DNA from: an uncultured Collinsella sp. | GTDB lineage: Bacteria; Actinomycetota; Coriobacteriia; Coriobacteriales; Coriobacteriaceae | NCBI GenBank assembly: GCA_900540995.1 | Contig: UQHO01000007.1 | Span: forward strand, 1 to 64,000 | DNA length: 64,000 nucleotides | Direction: 5' to 3' | In this document: in pieces, positions 33,509 to 42,562 of the stretch | Numbering within the stretch: position 1 is the stretch's first letter | Layout: each line of letters starts with the position of its first letter | Notes under the pieces: model-generated | Database searches by the model: none | What the model saw: only the letters and a program-made list of their open reading frames with translations | What the model was told of the DNA's origin: nothing | Made by a program: the position numbers and the translations under genes

Positions 33509-36166
33509 ATGAGTGCTGACTACCCGTCAATGACTACGGCCGAGATCCGCTCCAAGTTCCTCAACTTCTTTGAGGAGCGCGGTCTTAAGCTCTATCCTTC
33601 TTCGTCCCTTGTCCCCGACGATCCCTCGCTGCTGCTTGCCAACGCTGGCATGAACCAGTTTAAGGAGTACTACCAGGGCAAGAAGACCATGAAGGAGATC
33701 GGCGCGATCTCCTGCCAGAAGTGCGTCCGCACCAACGACATCGATTGCATCGGCGAGGACGGCCGTCACCTGTCCTTCTTCGAGATGCTCGGCGACTTCT
33801 CCTTTGGCGGCGTCTCCAAGCAACAGGCCTGCGCTTGGGCCTTTGAGCTCATCACCAAGGAGTTCAAGCTGCCGCTCGATCGCCTGTACTTTACCGTCTT
33901 TACCGAGGACGACGAGACCCATGACGTGTGGCGCTCCCTGGGCGTTGCCGAGGACCACATCTCCCGCCTGGGCGAGGACGACAACTTCTGGGCCGCCGGC
34001 CCCACCGGCCCCTGCGGTCCGTGCTCCGAGATCTACTTTGACATGGGCGAGGAGGTCGGCTGCGGCAGCCCCGACTGCAAGCCCGGCTGTGACTGCGACC
34101 GCTTCCTTGAGTTCTGGAACCTCGTGTTTACCCAGTACGACCGCCAGGAGGACGGCTCCATGCCGGAGCTGCCGCACCGCAACCTCGATACGGGCATGGG
34201 CCTGGAGCGCATGGCCGCCATCATGCAGCACAAGACCGCTAACTACGACGGCGATCTGATGCAGCACCTCATCAAGCTGGGCGAGAAGATCAGCGGCAAG
34301 ACCTATGACGCCGACGATTACTCCGGTGCCAGCCGCTCCCTGCGCATCATCGCGGATCACTCTCGTGCCGTTGACTTTATGATCTCGGACGGCATTCTCC
34401 CCGGTAACGAGGGTCGCGAGTATGTTCTTCGCCGCCTGCTCCGCCGCGCCGTGTTCCACGGTCGTCTGCTGGGCATCGAGGGCGCCTTCCTGACCAAGTT
34501 CATCGACGAGGTCAACGCCCAGATGGGCGAGGCCTATCCCGAGCTGCTCAAGAACGTCGCACTCGTCAAGGGTATCGTTGCTTCCGAGGAGGAGCGCTTC
34601 TCCACGACACTCGATAACGGTCGCGTCTACCTGGACGAGGCCCTGGCCGCGCTTGCCGAGGGTGCTGTCCTTCCGGGCGACGTCGCCTTTAAGCTGCATG
34701 ACACCTTTGGTTTCCCCATTGACCTGACTGTCGAGATCGCCGGCGCCGCTGGCCACGACGTCGACATGGACGGCTTCACCGCCTGCATGGAGGACCAGAA
34801 GGCCCGCGCTCGCGCCAATGCCAAGGGCGACGCGTGGGGCAGCTTCAACGACGTGTGGGTCGAGCTTTCGGACAAGGTCGCCGCGACCGAGTTCGACGGC
34901 TATGACAACGATGTGATCGAGGGTGCCAAGGTTGTCGCCATCGTGCGCAACGGCGAGTCCGTTGAGTCCGCTGCCGCCGGCGAGGATGTCGAGGTTGTGC
35001 TCGACCGCACCCCGTTCTACGCCGAGATGGGCGGCCAGCAGGGTGACGCCGGCGAGCTTTCCGCCGAGGGCGTTGCGCTGACCGTTTCCGATACCAAGAA
35101 CCACAACGGCCTGTATGCTCACGTCGCCCACGTCACCGAGGGTACGCTGACCGTCGGTGCTACCGTGACCGCCGCGCTCGACGCCGAGCGCCGTGGCTTC
35201 CTGCGTCGCAACCACACCGCCACGCACCTGCTCGACGCCGCGCTTAAGCAGGTCCTGGGCGAGCATGTCTCCCAGGCTGGCTCGCTGGTGACGCCCGAGC
35301 ACCTGCGTTTTGACTTCACGCACTTCGAGGCCCTGTCCTCCGAGCAGCTCAAGGCTGTCGAGGACCTGGTCAACCAGCAGATCTTCGCCTCCAAGCCGGT
35401 CGTGACCCGCGTCATGGGCATCGACGAGGCCAAGGCCGCCGGTGCTGTCGCCCTGTTTGGCGAGAAGTATGGCGACGTCGTCCGCGTTGTCTCCGTGGGC
35501 GCCGAGGACCAGCCGTTCTCCCGTGAGCTTTGCGGTGGCACCCATGCCGCCAACACCGCCGAGATCGGCCTGTTCAAGATCATTTCCGAGTCCTCTACGG
35601 GCTCCAACGTCCGCCGCATTGAGGCCGTGACCTCTAAGGGTGCTCTCGACTACATGGCCGACCGTCTGGCGCTCGTCGACGCCGCTGCCGCTGCGCTCAA
35701 GTGCCGCGTGGATGAGGTTCCCGCCCGCGTGGAGAACCTGCAGGCCGAGCTGCGCGAGACTTCCAACAAGCTCAAGAAGGCGCTGACCGGTGGCTCCTCC
35801 GATGCTATCTCCAACGCCATCGAGGGCGCCGTCGAGCTCGACGGCTACAAGCTCGTCGTCGTTGAGCTCCAGGGCCTTGAGGCTGCTGACCTGCGAAACG
35901 TCTGGGATACCGTGCACCAGAAGGTCGCCGGTCCTGTCGCCTGCGTCGTTGCCAGCGTGACCGAGAAGGGCACCCCGGCCCTGCTCGCCGCCGGCTCCGA
36001 TGACGCCGTGAAGGCCGGTTTCCACGCCGGCAACGTGATCAAGCAGATCGCGGGCCTGGTCGACGGTCGCGGTGGCGGCCGTCCCAACATGGCCCAGGCC
36101 GGTGGTAAGAATGCCGCCGGCATCGCCGATGCCCTCGCGGCCGCTAAGGCCGCGCTCGGCGCCTAA
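33509..36166 (+). CDS. alaS: Alanyl-tRNA synthetase
   Basis: 885 residues. The class II catalytic domain occupies the first 240 residues (FEERGLKLYPSSSLVPDDPS, ANAGMNQFKEYY); the editing domain has HTATHLLDAAL and CGGTHAANT zinc ligands; the C-Ala domain ends the protein (GGGRPNMAQAGGK). ATG 33509 is 8 bases after GAGGAGA. First gene of the alaS-ruvX-mltG run common in Gram-positives. Confidence 0.98.
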   Translation: MSADYPSMTTAEIRSKFLNFFEERGLKLYPSSSLVPDDPSLLLANAGMNQFKEYYQGKKTMKEIGAISCQKCVRTNDIDCIGEDGRHLSFFEMLGDFSFGGVSKQQACAWAFELITKEFKLPLDRLYFTVFTEDDETHDVWRSLGVAEDHISRLGEDDNFWAAGPTGPCGPCSEIYFDMGEEVGCGSPDCKPGCDCDRFLEFWNLVFTQYDRQEDGSMPELPHRNLDTGMGLERMAAIMQHKTANYDGDLMQHLIKLGEKISGKTYDADDYSGASRSLRIIADHSRAVDFMISDGILPGNEGREYVLRRLLRRAVFHGRLLGIEGAFLTKFIDEVNAQMGEAYPELLKNVALVKGIVASEEERFSTTLDNGRVYLDEALAALAEGAVLPGDVAFKLHDTFGFPIDLTVEIAGAAGHDVDMDGFTACMEDQKARARANAKGDAWGSFNDVWVELSDKVAATEFDGYDNDVIEGAKVVAIVRNGESVESAAAGEDVEVVLDRTPFYAEMGGQQGDAGELSAEGVALTVSDTKNHNGLYAHVAHVTEGTLTVGATVTAALDAERRGFLRRNHTATHLLDAALKQVLGEHVSQAGSLVTPEHLRFDFTHFEALSSEQLKAVEDLVNQQIFASKPVVTRVMGIDEAKAAGAVALFGEKYGDVVRVVSVGAEDQPFSRELCGGTHAANTAEIGLFKIISESSTGSNVRRIEAVTSKGALDYMADRLALVDAAAAALKCRVDEVPARVENLQAELRETSNKLKKALTGGSSDAISNAIEGAVELDGYKLVVVELQGLEAADLRNVWDTVHQKVAGPVACVVASVTEKGTPALLAAGSDDAVKAGFHAGNVIKQIAGLVDGRGGGRPNMAQAGGKNAAGIADALAAAKAALGA

Positions 36167-36183
36167 GAATCTAGGTAGTCGCT

Positions 36184-36612
36184 GTGGTCGCGCTTGCGCT
36201 GGACATAGGGGAGACCAGGATCGGCATCGCCGTCTCGAGCCGTGATGGCAAGATGGCGATGCCTGTCAAGGTGCTCCCGGCTGCAGAGGTCACCGGTATG
36301 GCCAAGACGTTCCGCTACCTGGTCGAGGACTATGAGCCCGACATTCTGGTAAGCGGACGTCCCCTGACCATGGCCGGTGAGCCCGGCCCTCAGGCCGAGC
36401 GTGTTGCCGCTGTTGCGCAAAAGATTGCCGACGAGCTCGATCTTCCGCTGGAGTTTGAGGACGAGCGCCTGTCCTCGCAAGAGGCAAAGCGTATCCTGCG
36501 CGAGCAGGGCCTCAACGAAAAGCAGATGAGGGGCAAGATTGACATGATTGCCGCCAGCCTGTTTTTGCAGACGTGGCTTGATCGTAAAAACGAGGAGGTT
36601 TCGCATGCCTAG
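36184..36612 (+). CDS. ruvX: RuvX/YqgF RNase H-fold nuclease
   Basis: 142 residues, family length. The RNase H-fold Asp lies in ALALDIGETRIGIAVS, with the expected GRPLTMAGEPGPQAE and later EDERLSSQEA blocks and a final catalytic Asp near IDMIAASLFLQ. It processes the 5' end of pre-16S rRNA or resolves junctions (family knowledge). GTG 36184 has only a weak TAGGTAG site. The stop lies inside mltG by 8 bases. Confidence 0.93.
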   Translation: MVALALDIGETRIGIAVSSRDGKMAMPVKVLPAAEVTGMAKTFRYLVEDYEPDILVSGRPLTMAGEPGPQAERVAAVAQKIADELDLPLEFEDERLSSQEAKRILREQGLNEKQMRGKIDMIAASLFLQTWLDRKNEEVSHA

Positions 36613-38038
36613 CGCTCCCGATCCGCGCCAGCCGAATCGTACACGTCAGCCGGCGTCGCGCCCTGCCCAGCCTGGCCAGCGTCCGGCACAGCCGACCCAG
36701 CGCGCAGCTCAGCCTGCTGCGCGCCCGGTGCAGACCTCCTCTCGTTCGGCCCAACCTGTTCAACGGACGGGTCAGCAGCCTTCTGCTCGTTCGGTTCAGC
36801 ATCTGGCTTCTCACGCGGCTCAGCAGCCCACTGCTCGTACGGCCCAGCCTGCAGGCGGTACTCGCTTTAAGCAGCAGGCACCTACCCAGCGAACGCAGGC
36901 CCCCCAATCGCATTCGCATCACGCTCGCGGCTCGCATGGCGTTGCTCCGGCGACCCGCTCGAGCTACAACACGCATGCTCGTCGCGGTGCTCAAAAGAAG
37001 AGTTCTCCGGTTCCCATGATCATCGGCGTTGTTGTGGCGGTGCTCGCGCTTGCTGCGATTGCTTTCTTTGTCGTGCCGGCCGTCAAGGGCTTCTTTGCCG
37101 GTGGGGATTCGAAGGTCACGGCTGGTCAGCAGGTTACGGTGACCATTCCCGACGGTGCTTCGGGCGATACGATCGCCTCGATTCTCTCCGAGAACCATAT
37201 CGTCGAAAATCCCAAGGATTACTATGCGGCGGTGAAAAAGCTCAACGCCGATATGTCGCTCAAGCCTGGCACCTATTCGTTTACCACGCTCATGGATGCG
37301 ACCAAGGTTGTTCAGCAGCTCATGGAAGGTCCCAATGCGGGCTCCAATGCTCTGACTATCCCTGAGGGTCTGACAGTCGATCAAGTCGCCGACCGCGTGG
37401 CCCAGGCCTACGACAGCATCTCTAAGGAAGACTTCCTCAACCAGGCCAAGGCCTCCAACTACGTGGACGACTATAGCTTCCTTAAGGGCGCGGCCAACGA
37501 CTCGCTCGAGGGTTTCTTGTTCCCCAAGACCTATTCGTTGGGTGATTCGCCGACGGCCGATGACGTGATTCGCGCCATGCTCGATCAGTTTAAGACCGAG
37601 TACAAGTCGCTTGACTTTGCGAGCTGCGAAGCCAGGATCAAGGAGCGCTACGGTGTGGAGATGTCCGACTACGACATCGTCAACCTGGCCTCTATCGTTG
37701 AGCGCGAGGGCCTCAACGCCGATCAACGTGCGCACGTGGCCTCGGTCTTCTACAACCGCCTTGCCGGCAAGCTCGACGGTCTGCGCTATCTCAACAGCGA
37801 TGCGACCATGATGTATGTCACCGGTGGCGAGGTTACCGCCGACGACCTGCAGAACGATAGTCCGTATAACACCTATAAGCACGAGGGCCTGCCACCCACT
37901 CCCATCTGCTCTCCGTCGCTCGAGGCACTCAAGGCCACGCTTGAGCCGACCGACTCCGATGACCTGTATTTCTACATTACGCAGGACGAGGAGTACTTCT
38001 CGCAAACCTACGAAGAGCATCAACAGTCTTGGAATTAG
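36605..38038 (+). CDS. mltG: Endolytic murein transglycosylase MltG (YceG)
   Basis: 477 residues. A 130-residue cytoplasmic N-terminus is almost free of order and built from Gln, Pro, Arg, Ala and Thr (RPAQP-type repeats); one membrane helix follows (about 137-160). The catalytic domain has the glutamate in SIVEREGLN (Glu366), with VASVFYNRL and LNSDATMMYV after it. It cuts nascent glycan strands. GAGGAGG lies 6 bases before ATG 36605. The long disordered tail is the odd feature. Confidence 0.93.
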   Translation: MPSAPDPRQPNRTRQPASRPAQPGQRPAQPTQRAAQPAARPVQTSSRSAQPVQRTGQQPSARSVQHLASHAAQQPTARTAQPAGGTRFKQQAPTQRTQAPQSHSHHARGSHGVAPATRSSYNTHARRGAQKKSSPVPMIIGVVVAVLALAAIAFFVVPAVKGFFAGGDSKVTAGQQVTVTIPDGASGDTIASILSENHIVENPKDYYAAVKKLNADMSLKPGTYSFTTLMDATKVVQQLMEGPNAGSNALTIPEGLTVDQVADRVAQAYDSISKEDFLNQAKASNYVDDYSFLKGAANDSLEGFLFPKTYSLGDSPTADDVIRAMLDQFKTEYKSLDFASCEARIKERYGVEMSDYDIVNLASIVEREGLNADQRAHVASVFYNRLAGKLDGLRYLNSDATMMYVTGGEVTADDLQNDSPYNTYKHEGLPPTPICSPSLEALKATLEPTDSDDLYFYITQDEEYFSQTYEEHQQSWN

Positions 38039-38039
38039 C

Positions 38040-38537
38040 ATGAGGATTTTTAGCCCCAAACGATACGTTGCCTCGGTCGATCGCATCGACCTTGATACCC
38101 TGTGGGCCGACGGCAAACGCGCCATTCTGCTCGATCGCGATAACACCCTGGTGCCGCGCGACACCGAGCAGGTTCCCGCCGCGGTTTCCGCTTGGCTCGA
38201 CGCCGCCCATGCCAAGGGCTTTAAGCTGTGCATGGTGTCAAACAACTGGCATCGCGACCAGGTCATGGCATCGGCGCGCGAGTTGGGACTCGAGGCCATC
38301 AGCCACGCCATGAAGCCCGCCCCGTTTGCCCTGAAGGCGGGTCTTAAGCGCCTCGGCGCCACGGCGGACGAGGCGGTGCTGATCGGCGATCAGCTGTACA
38401 CAGACGTGTGGAGCGGTAATTTTGCCGGCGTTGACACTATTCTGGTCAAGCCGCAGGCAACCCAGGACCTGTGGTACACGCAGATCTTCCGTATCTTTGA
38501 GCGCCGGGCCCTGCGCGACCTTCCCTGCGAGGAATAG
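38040..38537 (+). CDS. YqeG family HAD IIIA-type phosphatase
   Basis: 165 residues. HAD motif I is LLDRDNTLVPR, motif II is MVSNNWHRDQV, motif III Lys is in MKPAPFALKAG and motif IV is IGDQLYTDVWSGNFAG, so the active site is intact. YqeG-type enzymes include a phosphatidylglycerophosphate phosphatase in plants and algae; the bacterial substrate is not proven by the sequence. It starts one base after the mltG stop without an obvious ribosome site, so coupling is likely. Confidence 0.9.
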   Translation: MRIFSPKRYVASVDRIDLDTLWADGKRAILLDRDNTLVPRDTEQVPAAVSAWLDAAHAKGFKLCMVSNNWHRDQVMASARELGLEAISHAMKPAPFALKAGLKRLGATADEAVLIGDQLYTDVWSGNFAGVDTILVKPQATQDLWYTQIFRIFERRALRDLPCEE

Positions 38538-38545
38538 GTTTTGCC

Positions 38546-39079
38546 ATGTCTCAGCACATCAAACACGGCTGCGACCATATTTTCTTTATCGGCTTTTTGG
38601 GCGCGGGCAAGTCGACGCTCGCGCGTAACGTGGGCACTATGTTCAAGCGTCGATTCATCGATACCGATCGTTTGGTTGTGCGTCGATGTGGCAAGTCGGT
38701 GACCGAGATATTTGAGACCGAGGGCGAGGATCGTTTTCGCGAGCTCGAGACCTCGGCACTCCGTTCGCTTCAAAGCGAGCGCAGCCTGCTGGTGTCGTGC
38801 GGGGGTGGCATCGTCGAGACGCCGGTGAACATTGAGCTGATGCACGAGATGGGTATATGCGTGTACCTCGAAGGCGACTTTGAGGACTCGTTGCGCCAGA
38901 TTCGTCGCTCCGATACCCGGCCCGATTTCCGCTCGCCCGAGCACGCTGCGCGCCTGTTTGAGCATCGCCGTCCGCTGTATCGCCAGGCCGCCGATATTAC
39001 CCTTGATATTCGCAACAAGTCCTTCGAGGACGTTTCCTACCTTTGTGCCGAGATGCTTTTGGAGCGTGGACTGCTATGA
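38546..39079 (+). CDS. aroK: Shikimate kinase
   Basis: 177 residues. Walker A GFLGAGKSTLARN, shikimate-binding Asp in FIDTDRLVV, Arg in RFRELET, the GGGIVE loop and the lid/adenine arginines in HRRPLYRQAAD are all present, so it looks active. It phosphorylates shikimate in the aromatic pathway. The stop overlaps the ATG of the next gene (ATGA), the AroB-like protein, which in contrast is degenerate. Confidence 0.92.
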   Translation: MSQHIKHGCDHIFFIGFLGAGKSTLARNVGTMFKRRFIDTDRLVVRRCGKSVTEIFETEGEDRFRELETSALRSLQSERSLLVSCGGGIVETPVNIELMHEMGICVYLEGDFEDSLRQIRRSDTRPDFRSPEHAARLFEHRRPLYRQAADITLDIRNKSFEDVSYLCAEMLLERGLL

Positions 39080-40185
39080 TTCGCCGCCAACTTATCAATT
39101 TCCAAAATCGCAGTGTCGATGTCCGCGTCGGATTGGGCGCGTTCGAGGAGCTGCCGCGCATGTTTGCCTCGGCTGTGGGCAAGCCTAAGCGCGCGATGGT
39201 CGTTTGGAACACCGCCACGTCAGAGCGTTTTGGCGAGGTCGTCGAGCATGCGCTGATTGATGCCGGTTTTGCCGTGTCGCTGCTCGTCCTCGAGGTTTCT
39301 CCTGCCGGCGCTACGCTGACCGATGCCGATACCGTCTTTGGCTCCCTGTCGGCTAACGGTATTACTTGCGATGACCTGGTTATTGCCGTTGGCGATGCCG
39401 CGACCTGCTCGGTCGTTTGCTGGTGTGCCAATCAGTGGTGCGGTCGTACCGAGTGCGCCTTGCTGCCGACGACGTTCGACGCCATGCTCACGGTCGCGAC
39501 GACCATGAAGCCGCTCGTCGCCTCGTCGGCGAATGCGCTTCCCGCTATCGCGTTCCGTCCCGAGCCGGGCTTGGTCGTGTGTGACCTCGACCTTGTTCGC
39601 GAGCCGGACCCCGAGGACCTCAAGCTCGGCTATGCAGTACTTGTTGGCACCATGCTTTCGAGCAGCAAGTCCCGCTGGAATCAGTTTACTGAGACCGTCC
39701 CCGAGATTCTCGCGGGCGAGGAGGTCACGCTCGTCAATGCCGTTCAGTGGTCTCAGACTGCCCGCAAGGACGTACTGATGGCCACGAACCCGAGCGCCCG
39801 TCATGCGCTCGATTTTGGCAAGATGGGGGAGCGTACCCTGCGCGTCTGCCTGGGCAAAGCCGCGTCGCAGGTTCCTGCCTACCAGCTGCTGTCTGAGGGC
39901 ATGCGCTTTGAGGCGCGCCTAGCACATGACGCCTGCGACTTCGATATCGATTACGTCTTTGAGGTCGATGACTGCCTGGAGGACTTTGGTATCGAGGAAC
40001 TTGCCTTCGATCTTGAGCCTGCCGCATATATCGAGGAGTTCCGCAGACAGCAGTTCGCGCGCTCAAACCGCAGCATGTTGCCGCTGCCCGCGGCCCTCGG
40101 CGCCATTCGCCTAACGAGCGTTGAGGACGAGGTTCTTGAGTGCCATGCTCACGCCTACTTGGCTTCTCGCAAAGAACTTCTCTAA
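39076..40185 (+). CDS. Degenerate 3-dehydroquinate synthase (AroB) homologue, probable pseudoenzyme
   Basis: 369 residues, same length and overall block order as AroB, directly coupled to aroK as aroB usually is. But the active-site motifs are gone: the NAD loop GGGVVGD is VIAVGDAAT, the substrate block VDSSVGGKTAVN is LTVATTMKPLVASS, the zinc Glu block (GLAEVIK) is LKLGYAVLVG, the two zinc-His block (GHTxGHA) is FGKMGERTL and HGEAV is lost. The frame is intact with normal codon use, so it is maintained. It is likely a non-catalytic relative with another role, or a recently inactivated gene product; 3-dehydroquinate would have to be made elsewhere. Confidence 0.75.
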   Translation: MIRRQLINFQNRSVDVRVGLGAFEELPRMFASAVGKPKRAMVVWNTATSERFGEVVEHALIDAGFAVSLLVLEVSPAGATLTDADTVFGSLSANGITCDDLVIAVGDAATCSVVCWCANQWCGRTECALLPTTFDAMLTVATTMKPLVASSANALPAIAFRPEPGLVVCDLDLVREPDPEDLKLGYAVLVGTMLSSSKSRWNQFTETVPEILAGEEVTLVNAVQWSQTARKDVLMATNPSARHALDFGKMGERTLRVCLGKAASQVPAYQLLSEGMRFEARLAHDACDFDIDYVFEVDDCLEDFGIEELAFDLEPAAYIEEFRRQQFARSNRSMLPLPAALGAIRLTSVEDEVLECHAHAYLASRKELL

Positions 40186-40222
40186 GATTTATTGACTTCC
40201 ATCGTCTTTCGTATCATGTTGA

Positions 40223-40289
40223 GGGGCGGGTTTTCAATCGGCTGCGGATCGCATGCGATTCCGTCGTTCGGTTGAGACCCGTCCCGTCT
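40223..40289 (+). promoter_or_regulatory. Structured leader upstream of the aminopeptidase gene
   Basis: GGGCGGGTTTTCAATCG pairs imperfectly with CGGTTGAGACCCGTCCC, enclosing the palindrome TCGCATGCGA. A TTGACT box (40192-40197) lies upstream but the matching -10 is unclear. Function unknown; not a riboswitch class I can name. Confidence 0.4.
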
Positions 40290-40317
40290 TTATGAAGACA
40301 ACAAGAAAGGAATCTGC

Positions 40318-41448
40318 ATGTCTGAGTTTGCTGCCGGTCCTGCCGGTCGTATCGAGCGTGTCCGTGCCCTGATGGTTGAGCGCGGTTACGACGCCATCGT
40401 GGTGCGCGACGAGGCCAATCTTCGTTGGCTTACGGGCGTCAAGGGCGTCTTCGATTACACCTTCGAGTTCCCGCACGCTGCGTTTATTACGGCCGACCAG
40501 TGCCTGTTCCATACCGACTCGCGCTATCTCAACAGCTTTGAGGAGAACACGCCCGCCGGCAGCCCCTGGGTCTACGACATGGACGAGGGCACCATCCCCG
40601 GTTGGGTCGCCGGCAAGATCGCGGCCAACAAGTGCCGCGTCTGCGCTGTCGAGGACGATATGCAGATCAATTTCTACCAGGGTATTCAGCGTGGTTTGGA
40701 GGATCGTTCCGTCGCCTGCATGCTGCCGCTGATGCATGACGACATTCGCAAGATGCGCGCCATCAAGGACGCCGAGGAGATCGAGCTCATGCGCCATGCG
40801 CAGTCGATCACCGACGCCGCCTTCCAGCACATGCTCGGCTATATTAAGCCCGGTATGACCGAGAAGCAGGTTCGCAACGAGCTCGAGAACTTTATGTTCG
40901 CCAATGGAGCCGACAGCCTGGCCTTCGGCTCCATCGTGGCGAGCGGCCCCAACACCGCCAACCCGCATGCCGTCCCGAGTGACCGCGTGATCGAGAAGGG
41001 CGACTTCGTTCTCATGGATTATGGCGCGGGCTACTGCGACTATCGCTCCGATATGACGCGTACCGTCGTGATGGGCGAGCCCACGCCCGAACAGCTCGAC
41101 CTGTACGCGCTCGTGCGCCGTGCGCACGAGGAGTGTGTCGCCGCCATCCATCCGGGCGTCGAGGGCAACGACATTTTCAAGCTTTCCAAGAAGATCATTG
41201 GCGATGCCGGCTATGGTGATTACTACAACCATGGTCTGGGCCACGGCGTGGGCATTGACATCCACGAGCTGCCCAACTTCAACCGCAGCAAGAACACCAT
41301 TGAGATCGGCTCGGTTATCACCATGGAGCCCGGCGTGTACCTGCCCGGTGTGGGCGGCGTGCGCCTGGAGGACTACGGCGTGGTTACCGAGAACGGCTAC
41401 GAGCCCTTCACCAAGACGCCGCATGACCTTCACGTCATCGATTGCTAG
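40318..41448 (+). CDS. pepP: M24-family Xaa-Pro aminopeptidase
   Basis: 376 residues. An N-terminal creatinase-like domain (to about 150) precedes the pita-bread domain with its metal ligands: [11 protein letters not shown] (Asp), RSDMTRTV (Asp), GLGHGVGID (His), TMEPGVY (Glu) and RLEDYGVV (Glu). It removes N-terminal residues preceding proline. AAAGGA precedes ATG 40318. Neighbouring efp is the usual partner; a terminator separates them here. Confidence 0.95.
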   Translation: MSEFAAGPAGRIERVRALMVERGYDAIVVRDEANLRWLTGVKGVFDYTFEFPHAAFITADQCLFHTDSRYLNSFEENTPAGSPWVYDMDEGTIPGWVAGKIAANKCRVCAVEDDMQINFYQGIQRGLEDRSVACMLPLMHDDIRKMRAIKDAEEIELMRHAQSITDAAFQHMLGYIKPGMTEKQVRNELENFMFANGADSLAFGSIVASGPNTANPHAVPSDRVIEKGDFVLMDYGAGYCDYRSDMTRTVVMGEPTPEQLDLYALVRRAHEECVAAIHPGVEGNDIFKLSKKIIGDAGYGDYYNHGLGHGVGIDIHELPNFNRSKNTIEIGSVITMEPGVYLPGVGGVRLEDYGVVTENGYEPFTKTPHDLHVIDC

Positions 41449-41471
41449 TCTACTTCGGTAGATAGTTTGGG

Positions 41472-41515
41472 GCGGGGCGTCTGGAGCAATTCGGGCGCCC
41501 CGCGTTCTCTTTTTA
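41472..41515 (+). terminator. Intrinsic terminator after pepP
   Basis: GCGGGGCGTC (41472-41481) pairs with GGCGCCCCGC (41494-41503), then TTCTCTTTTTA. Confidence 0.85.
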
Positions 41516-41545
41516 TGCGCTCGCTGCAGGCGCCGTCTGCAAGTG

Positions 41546-41551
41546 TATAAT
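41546..41551 (+). promoter_or_regulatory. -10 box of the efp operon promoter
   Basis: Exact TATAAT 58 bases before the efp start; no clear -35 box is visible 16-18 bp upstream. Confidence 0.55.
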
Positions 41552-41608
41552 TTCGGTCGTATGTAATTTGGACGCTTGTGCGTTCTGCCCATAAGAAGAA
41601 AGGTCTCT

Positions 41609-42172
41609 ATGCCTACCATTTCTACCGCCGACTTCAAGAACGGCCTCGGTCTCCGCATTAAGGACAAGGTCTACACCATCGTCGAGTTCCAGCATGTCAA
41701 GCCGGGCAAGGGCGGCGCGTTTGTGCGCTACAAGACCCGCGACATCAAGAGCGGCCGTGTCGTCGAGAACACCTGCAACGCCGGCACCAAGTTCGAGAGC
41801 GTCATGCTCACCACCCGTGAGTTCCAGTACCTCTACAACGATGGCACCGACTACATCTTCATGGACAACGAGTCCTATGAGCAGGTTCCCGTTCCCGAGG
41901 ACATGGTGGGCGAGAACTCCAAGTGGCTGCGCGAGAACGACATCTGCCAGCTGCTTTTCGCCGACGATGAGCTCATGGGCGTGACCCCGCCGATGTTCAT
42001 CGAGACCACCATCGTCCAGACCGACCCGGGCTTTAAGGGCGATACCGTCCAGGGTTCCACCAAGCCGGCCACGATCGACACCGGCGCTGTCATCCAGGTC
42101 CCCATGTACCTCAACGAGGGCGAGGTCATCAAGGTTGACACCCGCGACGGCAAGTTCGTCTCCCGCGTCTAG
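41609..42172 (+). CDS. efp: Translation elongation factor P
   Basis: 187 residues, three beta-barrel domains. The tip loop that reaches the ribosomal P-site is HVKPGKGGAFVR with Lys34 at the normally modified position; the last domain carries GDTVQGSTKPA and VDTRDGKFVSR. EF-P relieves stalling at polyproline. AAGAAAGG precedes ATG 41609. First gene of efp-asp23-nusB-xseB. The modifying enzyme cannot be inferred from this window. Confidence 0.97.
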   Translation: MPTISTADFKNGLGLRIKDKVYTIVEFQHVKPGKGGAFVRYKTRDIKSGRVVENTCNAGTKFESVMLTTREFQYLYNDGTDYIFMDNESYEQVPVPEDMVGENSKWLRENDICQLLFADDELMGVTPPMFIETTIVQTDPGFKGDTVQGSTKPATIDTGAVIQVPMYLNEGEVIKVDTRDGKFVSRV

Positions 42173-42196
42173 CAACCAACTCTTCTAGGAGGACTC

Positions 42197-42559
42197 ATGC
42201 CCCAGGAAATCAAGATTGACGGTATCGGCATTTCGCCCGATGTTCTGACCGCCATCGTCTCGCGCGCCGTGTCGGATGTCGAGGGCATCGCCTCCGTTGG
42301 CGTCAAGGACCTTGCCACCAACCTTGTCTCCATGATGCTCTCGTCCAAGGCCCCGGCTTCCGAGCCGGCGGTCGAGGCCGAGGTCGTCGGCGACAAGCTC
42401 GCACTCACCGTGCGTGTCGTGGTGTTCTTTGGCTATCCGTTCAAGAAACTCGCCGAGGCCGTTCGCGCCGCCGTGGTCGCCGCCATCGATGCCCAGGTGG
42501 GCGTTGAGGTCGAGCGCGTTGACGTTTGCATCGACGGCCTCGTTTTCCCCAAGGAGTAA
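42197..42559 (+). CDS. Asp23/Gls24 family envelope stress protein
   Basis: 120 residues with the Asp23 pattern: ISPDVLTAIVSRAVSDVEGI near the start, a central VVGDKLALTVRVVVFFGYPF strand region and VGVEVERVDVCIDGLVF at the end. Members associate with the membrane and cell-wall homeostasis. The efp-asp23-nusB order is common in Gram-positives. TAGGAGG precedes ATG 42197. Confidence 0.92.
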   Translation: MPQEIKIDGIGISPDVLTAIVSRAVSDVEGIASVGVKDLATNLVSMMLSSKAPASEPAVEAEVVGDKLALTVRVVVFFGYPFKKLAEAVRAAVVAAIDAQVGVEVERVDVCIDGLVFPKE

Positions 42560-42562
42560 CCT

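Noticed and set aside
33527..36025. 832-codon open frame on the minus strand opposite alaS
   Set aside because: Same codon-bias artefact; alaS has every expected motif.
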